Shown here: positions 16,096 through 24,296 of the stretch, piece by piece | Position numbering within the stretch: the first letter of the stretch is position 1 | Layout: every line of letters begins with the position of its first letter | NCBI GenBank assembly: GCA_013362805.1 | Contig: JABFVL010000070.1 | Coordinates: 1-35,910 of the forward strand | Source: Mycobacteriales bacterium | GTDB lineage: Bacteria > Actinomycetota > Actinomycetes > Mycobacteriales > QHCE01 | Direction: 5' to 3' | Length of the DNA: 35,910 nucleotides | The notes under the pieces: model-generated | What the model was told of the DNA's origin: nothing | What the model saw: the letters and a program-made list of their open reading frames with translations, nothing else | The model's database searches: none | Position numbers and translations under genes: made by a program

Positions 16096-17238
16096 ATGCC
16101 ACGCTTTGACAATTTTCGTCCCGAACATTCCGGTAAACAGCAGGCAGCTGAAGGGCTCACGGAGTGGGGAAACCAGCAAGCCATTTCTGGGCAACCCAAA
16201 ATTGTGCTCTTCGGTGGCCTGTCGCGGAACGCTGTGAGAGCCAGTCAAGACGCGGTTCGGGCTTTCGAAGGCGTGCATGCCTCGGCATGTTTCTACACAT
16301 TTGCTCCAGAGGGAAATGAAATCAAAGTTCGAGATCGAATTCATGTGGTCGATCGGTGGCTGACTGGGCAAGTCTGTTACGAAAATCCACAATCGCCGAT
16401 AGTAGGCGTCTTATCAGCGGATTTCCTTGAAGACTTAATTACATATGGAGAGAAGCGTCCGCGCGATAAAGAAGTGTTTCTTGAGAACTTAAATCATGTC
16501 GCAACGGAAATTATCGTAAACGCAAGACCAAATGAGTTTAATAGCGCACCGGCATTTGACACAGAAAACTCAACCCTGTTGCTCGCTGAAGGTGCACCAT
16601 ACCCGGCTTTGGGCGACCTACTCACAGCGGACCGAATCGCCTCATTGGCGGATCGTTATGCGAGTAGCGATGCCGATCATTCAATTTTCGACGCTGACAT
16701 TCTCGACATTGGCGCGAAATTTCCCAGCGAAGTCGCCACATTGTCGTACCTGCGCGAAAGGCTCGCGCCCGATGGGATGATGCCAGGCACGATTTGGAAT
16801 GATGACCCACCAACGTATGTCCTCACAGATCGGAGCGAACAACAACTGCGGTGTGTCTCCGAAGTCCAATATCGGCTTGCAACCGATGATTTTTTGGAGC
16901 GTTCGCCTCGCGAAGAGACCGCGACAGTGGTTTTCAATAATGCCGATGACACCGAGGCCATCTGTCAAACGGTTTTCGGTTTGCGTCAAGCAACGAACCG
17001 TTCGGTAATACACGATGTGAGCGGTCTTCCCGCTACGCTCTGGCCGCACATCGACCAAGTCTTGCGCGACGCGGAAGTGTCCCGAGGTATGCGACGCTCG
17101 GTGGTGTTGCGTTCTGGAACCGAAACGGTTTCGCTCCATAGAGCTTTGTTAAGGCGCGAGCCATTTGCTGCGACATGGCCGGCAGTCCGGCCTGGGCAAG
17201 CTCTCCGGCACATCACCCATCGACCAAGACAGAAGTGA
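16096..17238 (+). CDS. Orphan 380-residue cytoplasmic protein
   Basis: Starting at ATG 16096 the protein opens with a polar segment, then KIVLFGGLSRNAVRAS, which has the look of a first strand, glycine turn and helix of a Rossmann-like fold. A long acidic middle and a C-terminal half with VVFNNADDTEAICQTVFGL follow. No catalytic motif, signal peptide or membrane helix is visible. Base composition is AT-richer than the flanking genes, a possible sign of transfer. Its stop lies 9 bp from the stop of the convergent PLP-enzyme gene. I do not recognise the family. Confidence 0.65.
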   Translation: MPRFDNFRPEHSGKQQAAEGLTEWGNQQAISGQPKIVLFGGLSRNAVRASQDAVRAFEGVHASACFYTFAPEGNEIKVRDRIHVVDRWLTGQVCYENPQSPIVGVLSADFLEDLITYGEKRPRDKEVFLENLNHVATEIIVNARPNEFNSAPAFDTENSTLLLAEGAPYPALGDLLTADRIASLADRYASSDADHSIFDADILDIGAKFPSEVATLSYLRERLAPDGMMPGTIWNDDPPTYVLTDRSEQQLRCVSEVQYRLATDDFLERSPREETATVVFNNADDTEAICQTVFGLRQATNRSVIHDVSGLPATLWPHIDQVLRDAEVSRGMRRSVVLRSGTETVSLHRALLRREPFAATWPAVRPGQALRHITHRPRQK

Positions 17239-17247
17239 GAGTCAGGT

Positions 17248-18222
17248 TTAGCGAAATCGAACCGCACCGACCCAACGGTAATAGGCAGCTAGGTCCACAT
17301 TGCTCCCACACACGATGGTGACGACGCTCCGACCAGCGAACCGGTCGGGATCTTCGAGGATAGCCGCGATGCCTAACGCGGCCGAGGGCTCGACGAAAAG
17401 GCCAGCGTGGTCAAGCAGTATCCGCATCCCCGCGATGATTGAGGCTTCCTGAACGAGAACCGCGTCGTCAGCCACCAACAGAAGATCGTCTAGGACAGCG
17501 GGAATCGGACGCCGCCCCGCGACACCATCGGCGATGGTGTCAATCGAATCTGTGGTGACCACGCTCCTTTGATGCCACGATTTTGTCATCGCTGGTGCCC
17601 CTAGCGGCTGCACGCAAATCACCTCGATATTGGGGGCCATCGCCTTGAGTACATGGCCGACACCGGTGGCCAACGCTCCGCCGCCAAGAGCGATCAGAAC
17701 AGTGTCAAACGACGGTTTTTTCTCCACGAGCTCCAGCCCTATAGTCGCAGCACCCTCGCATGTTTCAATGTCGAAACTATCCTCGACCAGCCGAATACCT
17801 TCCTCCTGCGCGAAAGTCGCCGCGCGGTCACGTGCCATCTCGAAAGCGCCGTCCACTAGCTTCAGCTTCGCGCCCAACGATCGGATGCGGTCAAGCTTGG
17901 TGGTAGGTGCGAAGCGAGATGCCACAACGGTGACCTCAAGTCCCCGCCTGCGGCCGGACCATGCGAGCGCTTGGCCAAGGTTGCCGGCACTCGCGCAGAC
18001 CACGGCACGGAGACCGTTTTGCGCAAGCTGACTCGCAATTACCTCGGTGCCGCGAGCCTTAAAGCTACGAACCGGATTCGCTGTTTCGAGCTTGATGTTC
18101 ACCGTGCACCCTAGAGCGGATTCCAGCGCCTCAGCGCTATATAGCGGAGTATTAAGAAACACCGGATCAATGGCCAGTCGAGCCGCGCGAATCCGATCCG
18201 TGTTCAAACGAGTCTTCCGCAT
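17248..18222 (-). CDS. Threonine dehydratase-like PLP-dependent enzyme (fold type II)
   Basis: A 324-residue fold-type-II PLP enzyme. The Schiff-base lysine is K55 in VRSFKARGT, the substrate loop is SAGNLGQALAW, and the phosphate-binding loop is ALGGGALATGVG. The C-terminal EPSAALG and CGSN motifs are typical of serine/threonine ammonia-lyases. Length matches the catabolic or single-domain type, without an ACT regulatory domain. The family deaminates Ser or Thr to keto acids; some members are racemases or make modified amino acids. Exact substrate is not readable. Divergent from the 1014-residue gene at 18429. Confidence 0.88.
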   Translation of the reverse strand: MRKTRLNTDRIRAARLAIDPVFLNTPLYSAEALESALGCTVNIKLETANPVRSFKARGTEVIASQLAQNGLRAVVCASAGNLGQALAWSGRRRGLEVTVVASRFAPTTKLDRIRSLGAKLKLVDGAFEMARDRAATFAQEEGIRLVEDSFDIETCEGAATIGLELVEKKPSFDTVLIALGGGALATGVGHVLKAMAPNIEVICVQPLGAPAMTKSWHQRSVVTTDSIDTIADGVAGRRPIPAVLDDLLLVADDAVLVQEASIIAGMRILLDHAGLFVEPSAALGIAAILEDPDRFAGRSVVTIVCGSNVDLAAYYRWVGAVRFR

Positions 18223-18276
18223 AGGGCAGCAGTGTAATGGCGCTGTCGCTGGATATGTGAATATTAGTCCGGCGCC

Positions 18277-18471
18277 CTAAACGTAGGGTCCAAGCCGCTG
18301 AAACCTAAAAGCCATGCCCGAACCGTGCCGTCGGCTCCCTATGATCCAGGCCCCAAAATCTGAAAACACCGAATCCCAGACCACGCGGCCTGAATAATAC
18401 TGCTCAAGATTGGGGGCTGAATAGCGTTGTGAGCAGGCATCGCAGTCGGTTGCACTATTGGCGTAGCCCAA
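18277..18471 (-). CDS. Possible small ORF overlapping the start of the 1014-residue gene
   Basis: A 64-codon frame from TTG 18471, with an AAGGGA sequence close upstream. It encodes a peptide with a C-x-x-C pair, an aromatic middle (YYSGRVVWDSVFSDFGAW) and a basic Gly/Ser end. It overlaps the first 43 bases of the divergent gene at 18429 and fills the gap before the PLP gene. The residue mix looks protein-like, but the spacing of the ribosome binding site is poor. This could be chance. Confidence 0.3.
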   Translation of the reverse strand: MGYANSATDCDACSQRYSAPNLEQYYSGRVVWDSVFSDFGAWIIGSRRHGSGMAFRFQRLGPYV

Positions 18472-21400
18472 TTCCCTTAGACCTCGCTCAGATCTCAGAT
18501 GGCATTGAGCGATTTTTCCAACCACATCCTGATGAATCTGGACCGGACCCACACCTCAATCCCCTTACGATTTTAGGGGTTTCTGCGGTCCGATTTGAAT
18601 CGACAGATGGCGGTCGCGATCGACTTCGCGGACGAGTCACGGTTACCGAATCTCATCGGAATCTGGTATTTCCCGTCGAGTTCATGGCTGGTGACGGTGA
18701 CAAACCTGGGCGGGTCCGCTTGCGTTATCGAGGGTTTGATCATGAAGCTCAACTGGCACTACCGCCCGGCTCATGGAACCTCGATCAACGTCGGGTTGTG
18801 GGTGTCGCGCTGGGAACGCTCTTGGCGTATCAACTCGGTGTGACGCGTGGGCTCAAAAGTGGACCATTCGAAGATCCGGACAAGGCGTCCCAGCATTACA
18901 CCGATGCAAGTGGAACTCGAGAGCTAACCCCCCATGGGTTCGCGACCCTGGCCAGCGCCGCTTTGCATGACCTCGCGGCTCGCCGGACGACAACTCACCC
19001 CACACTGCGTTTTCGCTTCTGGCGCCGGGTGGACGACGCCATAGCCGAGCTCGGCGCTCGTAAGCCCGACAACATTGCCGCTATTCGACAGGCAATGCCA
19101 GTCGCGGAGAGCGTGTTGCGAGCGGCCACATCTCGATTTCGAATGTTCACCGGCATGCGCCCCGTTGCCCTTGAGTACAGCGGCATCCAAGCGGCCGTGC
19201 CCACCGTAGTCTCCGGCGCCAATTACATTCCGGCTATTGTCGCTGGAAACGCGACCAATTTTGGTAATGACCTAGGTCAAGGTTCACGCTATGGATTTCT
19301 TGCGTTTTTGAGCGCCGGTAAATCCGCGGCATGGAGTATGAACAGCCGTAATAGCCCCGCCGAAGCGCGTATCGACGCGGCCGCTCCTCGGCTTCGTAAT
19401 GCGGTAAGTCGCACCACGCTCTGGATGAGCCAAGGTTTGGGTGCCGTGGTGAGCGCGAGCGCGCGGGTAGGCACTTCGCATAGTGCTGGTCGTGATCAAG
19501 ACTCCGAAACTCAGGCGCTCGCTAAGGCATTTGGTGAAGAAGTCGGCGTGCACGCGCTCATCGATGGGGTCGGAAGCGCGGCTGGATTGTCATGGAGTGT
19601 GCGTCGTAGTTTGATGCGCGGCCGCCTGCACCGCAAGGTCGTGGAAGTGCTTGCTCGTGGGGAACCAGCTGATGAGCTTCGAGATCTCGTCTCCAGGCGA
19701 ATGCACCTTTTAACGGCTCTGCCGGAAATCTATCGTCTCGCCCTAGCCGAAGTAAATGATTCGGAAAGAGTGGACGCGGTTGGCCTATTCAATGTGCATG
19801 AACTTGAGCAGCTTGCCGCACGAGTCACCGAGGCGGGTGGATTCGTCGAAGACCTAAAATTCGCTCCCGCCGCCGCTAGTATTTTGCAACACGGCTCGAC
19901 TATTCGCGACATAGTGATCAGTCGAATCCTTCCCGATGCCGCGGCATTGACGATCGTCTTGCCGCTTTTACTGAAAACAGGGCATACGGAACTGTTGACG
20001 CTGTTGGCGGCGCGGAGCGTTCCAGATGCGGCTGTATACCTCAATGGTCAGAAGTTGGATAAATTCAACAAGCCCGAGCAAAATCGCCGTCAGGCCCTAT
20101 CAGCTGAGGCAATGGCGCAGTACACAAACGATCTGCACGATGCGTGTGTTCGGTTGCTTTCCGGTGATGCTGACACCGCGCTGCCGGAGCAACCGTCCTT
20201 GCCAGGGTGGCCGAGCATCCGCCCATTTTTGCGGCTGTCCCTTCACGAACTGCCATGGGTATTGGCGAGCAGCTCACTGCCGTTCCTGAGCGACACAACC
20301 CGACCGTTCGCTCCTGGGGCAGCCACGCTGCACGTCTTTGGAGAAGCTCAATCTTTGACCATCCGCTACTTGAACAGGGCCTGGAGTGAGCGACATCAGA
20401 ACAACACCAAATCGCTCACTCGGCACATGGGCGGTGGGCAACTAGTCAATGAACTGCGGGCCGAAACGAGATCGGTGCCATTTGGTCAACGAGGCCACGC
20501 ACTCATCGAGGCCCTCAACAAGCGTGTGCTGTCGCTGCTTCAAGACACCGAGAATCTGGCACAACGGCTCCGCGGCGACATAGAGCTGGGAATGAGGGCC
20601 GAAGCGATCGCTAAAAAAGATCCAATTCTTTACGAGCTGTGGCGCACGGCTAGTGGGCCCACAATGACCACAAAACGGGGGAGCGCTCACGTATGGCGGC
20701 TGCTCGGCTCACTTATAGGGGATCATCCCGACACGGCCCTGGTTCGCTTGAAAGAACTCTTTACCGTGGTAGACGCTAACGATAGGGCAGAAGCCAAAGC
20801 TAACAAGAACCGATTTAGCCGCACCAAGGCTGACACGAGCGCCACGTCGCTGTTGGAAAATCTCACTATTGACAACGTCGCGGATCGGGCAATCCCCATT
20901 CTTGAGGCACTAGGCAAACATGTGGATATCGCTGCGAAGAACATCGCGTCAGGAGAGCTCGCATATCAAGAAATGTCCGAATTCCTCGATACATCATTGG
21001 TGGGATGGCGGGAACTGGGAGCTGAAAATTCCACGGTGCTTGATGCGAGTGCGGCCGACACTGGCATCGCGATGAGACGGCTGCTGGCTTTAGATGAGGA
21101 CGGGCGGGGGGGTGCGGGAGTGCTTAACGCACTAGTCCTCAATTACCGCGCTGGCCAGCCGGGATCAGGTGTGCGCCAAGATCCGGCCCATCCACACCGC
21201 CTTATTTTGGATCACGGCACGGCGCTTTCCCAGATAGATAGGTTGATACCTCTTGCCGAGCAGCGTGTGGTCGCCTTCTCGGTCGGATCGAGCAAAAAAC
21301 GGGCGAAAAATGTCGCGGAACATTTGGCCGCGCCCTCTGATGAGGACTATCCCGTTGGGCGTCCGGCCAATATGGCGCGCGAAAAATACACCGTGTGGCT

Positions 21401-21473
21401 GGCAAAAAATGACACCGGGCCACAACCTGACGGAGGGCATAACCGCGAGCCCAAGCAACCGTTTCGGCGCTGA
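18429..21473 (+). CDS. Orphan 1014-residue, mostly helical protein
   Basis: A very large protein starting at GTG 18429. The first 110 residues look beta-rich (LRGRVTVTESHRNLVFPVEF, RVRLRYRGFDHEAQLALP). A long Ala/Leu/Arg-rich helical body follows, with no Walker, kinase, nuclease or transferase motif I can see. A Gly/Asn-rich segment at about residues 265-300 may be a loop or hydrophobic patch. No signal peptide or clear membrane helix. The tail is polar and probably disordered. Family not recognised. Its stop lies 7 bp from that of the convergent GT-B-like gene. Confidence 0.75.
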   Translation: MSRHRSRLHYWRSPIPLDLAQISDGIERFFQPHPDESGPDPHLNPLTILGVSAVRFESTDGGRDRLRGRVTVTESHRNLVFPVEFMAGDGDKPGRVRLRYRGFDHEAQLALPPGSWNLDQRRVVGVALGTLLAYQLGVTRGLKSGPFEDPDKASQHYTDASGTRELTPHGFATLASAALHDLAARRTTTHPTLRFRFWRRVDDAIAELGARKPDNIAAIRQAMPVAESVLRAATSRFRMFTGMRPVALEYSGIQAAVPTVVSGANYIPAIVAGNATNFGNDLGQGSRYGFLAFLSAGKSAAWSMNSRNSPAEARIDAAAPRLRNAVSRTTLWMSQGLGAVVSASARVGTSHSAGRDQDSETQALAKAFGEEVGVHALIDGVGSAAGLSWSVRRSLMRGRLHRKVVEVLARGEPADELRDLVSRRMHLLTALPEIYRLALAEVNDSERVDAVGLFNVHELEQLAARVTEAGGFVEDLKFAPAAASILQHGSTIRDIVISRILPDAAALTIVLPLLLKTGHTELLTLLAARSVPDAAVYLNGQKLDKFNKPEQNRRQALSAEAMAQYTNDLHDACVRLLSGDADTALPEQPSLPGWPSIRPFLRLSLHELPWVLASSSLPFLSDTTRPFAPGAATLHVFGEAQSLTIRYLNRAWSERHQNNTKSLTRHMGGGQLVNELRAETRSVPFGQRGHALIEALNKRVLSLLQDTENLAQRLRGDIELGMRAEAIAKKDPILYELWRTASGPTMTTKRGSAHVWRLLGSLIGDHPDTALVRLKELFTVVDANDRAEAKANKNRFSRTKADTSATSLLENLTIDNVADRAIPILEALGKHVDIAAKNIASGELAYQEMSEFLDTSLVGWRELGAENSTVLDASAADTGIAMRRLLALDEDGRGGAGVLNALVLNYRAGQPGSGVRQDPAHPHRLILDHGTALSQIDRLIPLAEQRVVAFSVGSSKKRAKNVAEHLAAPSDEDYPVGRPANMAREKYTVWLAKNDTGPQPDGGHNREPKQPFRR

Positions 21474-21480
21474 GCTGGGC

Positions 21481-22680
21481 CTATAAAGCTCCGCGTGGCG
21501 AACGTCGCGAGCTAGGCATAGGGGACTGCAACCCCTGATGTGGTGCGCGACATTGTTGCACCCGTGGCTTCCTACCCCTCGAATTTGTGGGTCGAGCGAG
21601 TCGTTGGACCACATTTGTAACCCGCTCAGCCGCGCCGCTGTTGAGCGGATAGTGCAGTTCCATAGCTTCGTGAAGTTTCCGCAGGATAGAACTATTGGGA
21701 ACAAGAAGATCTTGGATCAATGCGCCGGAACGCTGAACGGACGCCGAAGCGCTCGCGCCGCTTATCACCGGAGGCAACGGGTCCGATTCAGTTGGATCCT
21801 GTAAATGGATTGTTGGCTTGCGGCGATGAATCGCACGAAGCAGTGTGGTGGAGCGGCGACCAATGATCAGATCTGATGCGGCACCGATGTGATCGTTAGT
21901 GACGTCGGAGGGGACCTCCAGCGGGAACACCCCCTGCTTGTGAAAAATTTGGTTGTACTCCTCAGGCGAGGTGCCATCTCGCGGATGCTGGAGAAAAACA
22001 AACGCCGTTTCGCGCAGCGCATCGGCGGCGGCCGCAACAAAACCTTCTACAAACGTGGGCCCCTCGAATGACGACATGAAAGTCACCAGCGGCCGCATGT
22101 CAGTCCCTAGACGTTGTTTCACCCGTTCCGCCACAGCCTCTTCGCCGTGCAGTGCGTCGAACGCGGGCTGTCCAGTCACCTCGACCAGATCACCGAAATG
22201 AGGGTAGGTATCAGAAATAAGAGCTTCAGCCATCTGATCCATCGCACAGATCGCGGCCGGAGCCTCAATACGTCCTTCTCGGGCTAGCTCCAGATATTGA
22301 AAGCTTGATCGGTAGTAGTCCTCGATAAGCACGATCGGCAATTCGGGATGTGTGGAGGTCAACTCCACTTCAGTGCTCATCCTTTGCGGCACCGTGACGA
22401 CAGCGATGCTCGGCGAATTCCGCTCGGCAACGAATTGCGAAGCACCGCCTTTGGGAGTGACATCCACCGTGGATAAATTGGCCGAAAAAATTTGTGCCGC
22501 GCGACCCCTGGTGACGATATGAAAGTCGAATTCTGAGGAAGCACGCAATCGCTGAATTGCGGGAAGCGAAGCATCGGCTCCGCCGGGATCACACGCGAAC
22601 ACCCACGCATGTCGTTGCCCTTTGAACGAGTCGGCCACGCGGAGAACTCGTGTATCAGCTTCGCTACTCGACTCTTTCAC
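21481..22680 (-). CDS. GT-B-fold glycosyltransferase or epimerase-like protein
   Basis: A 399-residue protein with the two-Rossmann layout of the GT-B superfamily. The N-domain opens HAWVFACDPGGADASLPAIQRL. The linker has TGQPAFDALHG, the position of the VTG-x-P motif in UDP-GlcNAc 2-epimerase-like and lipid-linked transferases. The C-domain has LQHPRDGT and SDLIIGRRSTTLLRAI (nucleotide-binding helix). The last 45 residues are Arg/Pro-rich and extra. Donor and acceptor are unknown. Starts at GTG 22680 with GAGG 7 bases upstream and overlaps the preceding SRPBCC gene by 17 bases, so the two are probably co-translated. Confidence 0.7.
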   Translation of the reverse strand: MKESSSEADTRVLRVADSFKGQRHAWVFACDPGGADASLPAIQRLRASSEFDFHIVTRGRAAQIFSANLSTVDVTPKGGASQFVAERNSPSIAVVTVPQRMSTEVELTSTHPELPIVLIEDYYRSSFQYLELAREGRIEAPAAICAMDQMAEALISDTYPHFGDLVEVTGQPAFDALHGEEAVAERVKQRLGTDMRPLVTFMSSFEGPTFVEGFVAAAADALRETAFVFLQHPRDGTSPEEYNQIFHKQGVFPLEVPSDVTNDHIGAASDLIIGRRSTTLLRAIHRRKPTIHLQDPTESDPLPPVISGASASASVQRSGALIQDLLVPNSSILRKLHEAMELHYPLNSGAAERVTNVVQRLARPTNSRGRKPRVQQCRAPHQGLQSPMPSSRRSPRGAL

Positions 22681-23266
22681 CCGAAACCTCGACGCTTGCG
22701 CATGCCGACCGGGGGATATTCACACACACGATCGTAGTCTCAGCCGTTTGGGGAGAAAGAGCGTTTTGATCGCCGTTGTGCTCGGCCAGGGTTTTCTGGG
22801 CAGCTTCCAACACCGCCGGATTGACGCAACCTCGTGCGTAACCGATGATTCGGCGTCGAATGTCTCGCCGCAGTAGCCGCGTTCCAACCCATTCCGCGAT
22901 GGCACGCAATGGTCCTGGTTGGCAGCGGAAGTTGTATCGCCACGTAGCGACGGTATGCCCAGACTCAGTGGCGCCAGTAAATCGCCAACCGCCAGCAAAC
23001 ATCGTAAAAAACCAGGGCCCACGCACCATCTTCATGCCCACGTGGCTTGGCGGCTGGAATGACACATATTCGCTAATCATTACCAACCCATGGCGAGAGC
23101 GCGTATAGGTTCGCACTCCCTTCTCGGGTCTGGTCGCGCCGTCGAGGAAATACTGTTCCCGCACAAAAGGATCCCACTGATACCGCACAGGTGCGGTCGT
23201 TTGTGAAACCGCGAAAGCTAAATCGGTGGCGATCGGGACGGTTATCGAGGCTTCGACCATGGGCAC
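22664..23266 (-). CDS. SRPBCC-superfamily protein
   Basis: A 200-residue cytoplasmic protein with the helix-grip pattern: MVEASITVPIATDLAFAVSQT at the first strand and helix, then antiparallel strands (TYTRSRHGLVMISEYVSF, GGWRFTGATESGHTVATWRYNF), and a long C-terminal helix before a variable tail. The fold binds lipids, polyketides or other hydrophobic ligands. It overlaps the GT-B-like gene downstream by 17 bases, suggesting a shared lipid or glycolipid substrate, which is inference. Start is GTG 23266 or ATG 23260. Confidence 0.8.
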   Translation of the reverse strand: MPMVEASITVPIATDLAFAVSQTTAPVRYQWDPFVREQYFLDGATRPEKGVRTYTRSRHGLVMISEYVSFQPPSHVGMKMVRGPWFFTMFAGGWRFTGATESGHTVATWRYNFRCQPGPLRAIAEWVGTRLLRRDIRRRIIGYARGCVNPAVLEAAQKTLAEHNGDQNALSPQTAETTIVCVNIPRSACASVEVSGERVE

Positions 23267-23680
23267 CAGCCCATTATTGCCGCTGAAGCGGGTTTTCGAT
23301 TCTTAAATGGCATCTATCTGTACGGGAAGGGCCGTAGGTCGGGTCGATAACGTGGGAGACTTAAAGAATTGCTGGAGATTTTATTTGAGATGCCACAGAT
23401 ACGTCACACCGCGCGTTGGAAAATCAATCGTCACTGGGTGCATGTGACCAATTCTCAGTGGGATAGCGTCCTGAAAAGGCAAAGGGCGTAGTGGCTCTCG
23501 AGGCAATATAGACGTTCTTACGGGCGGCCAAATTCGCCTGTTCGCAATGGTTTTCGGCAGGCAAGCGAGTCCGGTGACACGCGCAAACGAAGTTCGGGCG
23601 CAGAAAAGAGGATCTGAGCCTTTTGGCGCGGACGAGCGCAGGTTGCTCGTGGGGCATGCACGCGCGATAACGTCACATCT
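23267..23680. other. Intergenic region without a convincing gene
   Basis: About 410 bp between divergent genes. The only item of note is a 40-codon frame at 23369-23491 (+), with a TTG start and GGGAG 10 bases upstream, rich in Trp, His and Arg. It is too short and isolated to call. I see no hairpin, repeat or RNA gene. Confidence 0.4.
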
Positions 23681-24259
23681 GTGAAGGCACCCAAAATCAC
23701 CATCGCGACCGCAGCTGACCGTGATCAGATCGTCAACTCCATGGTTGCCGCATTTTCTAATGATCCTGTCTTGCGGTATTTATTTCCACACGAAGTCGAG
23801 TTTCCGAAATATGCCGCTGTCTTCTTCGGCCATCTTTTCGACAAAAGAGTGGGGCTAGACACGGTCTGGACAGTCGGGCGTGGGGCATCGGTGGCGATGT
23901 GGGAGCCGCCCATGGCCGATAAGCAGGCATCAGAAGAAAGCCTCGCGGATTGTCTTCCTCATGATGTCTTGGCTCGGGTAAATAGGTATGAGGACGCTGT
24001 GCATGCGGCGCTACCCACCGGCCAGTTTTGGTACCTGGGCGTGCTGGGCACACATCCCGCTTATGCCGGGCGACGCTGGGGTCGTGCTGTAATGCGGGCG
24101 GGCCTGAACTGCGCGGCCGCTGCGGGTATGCCGTCGATTTTGGAAACCAGCAATCCGATAAACGTGGGGGTATATCGGCGTGCCGGATGGGAAGTGGTGC
24201 GCACGGTCACCGAACCTCTACCGATTTGGGTAATGCAACAGGCTTCGACGGCCATATAG
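23681..24259 (+). CDS. GNAT-family N-acetyltransferase
   Basis: A 192-residue acetyltransferase starting at GTG 23681. It has the N-terminal IATAADRDQIVNSMVAAFSNDPVLRYLFP typical of the stress-type GNATs that also begin with F-x-x-DP. Strand 4 reads FWYLGVLGTHPAYAGRRWG, whose GRRWG is a variant of the acetyl-CoA pyrophosphate loop (usual form Q/R-x-x-G-x-G/A). ETSNPINVGVYRRAGWEVV follows. The substrate is not readable; relatives acetylate small amines or antibiotics. The mRNA appears leaderless. Convergent with the AAA gene. Confidence 0.9.
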   Translation: MKAPKITIATAADRDQIVNSMVAAFSNDPVLRYLFPHEVEFPKYAAVFFGHLFDKRVGLDTVWTVGRGASVAMWEPPMADKQASEESLADCLPHDVLARVNRYEDAVHAALPTGQFWYLGVLGTHPAYAGRRWGRAVMRAGLNCAAAAGMPSILETSNPINVGVYRRAGWEVVRTVTEPLPIWVMQQASTAI

Positions 24260-24296
24260 CGTCGCCGCACGAGAACCTCGGCAGATCTCAACAGTT

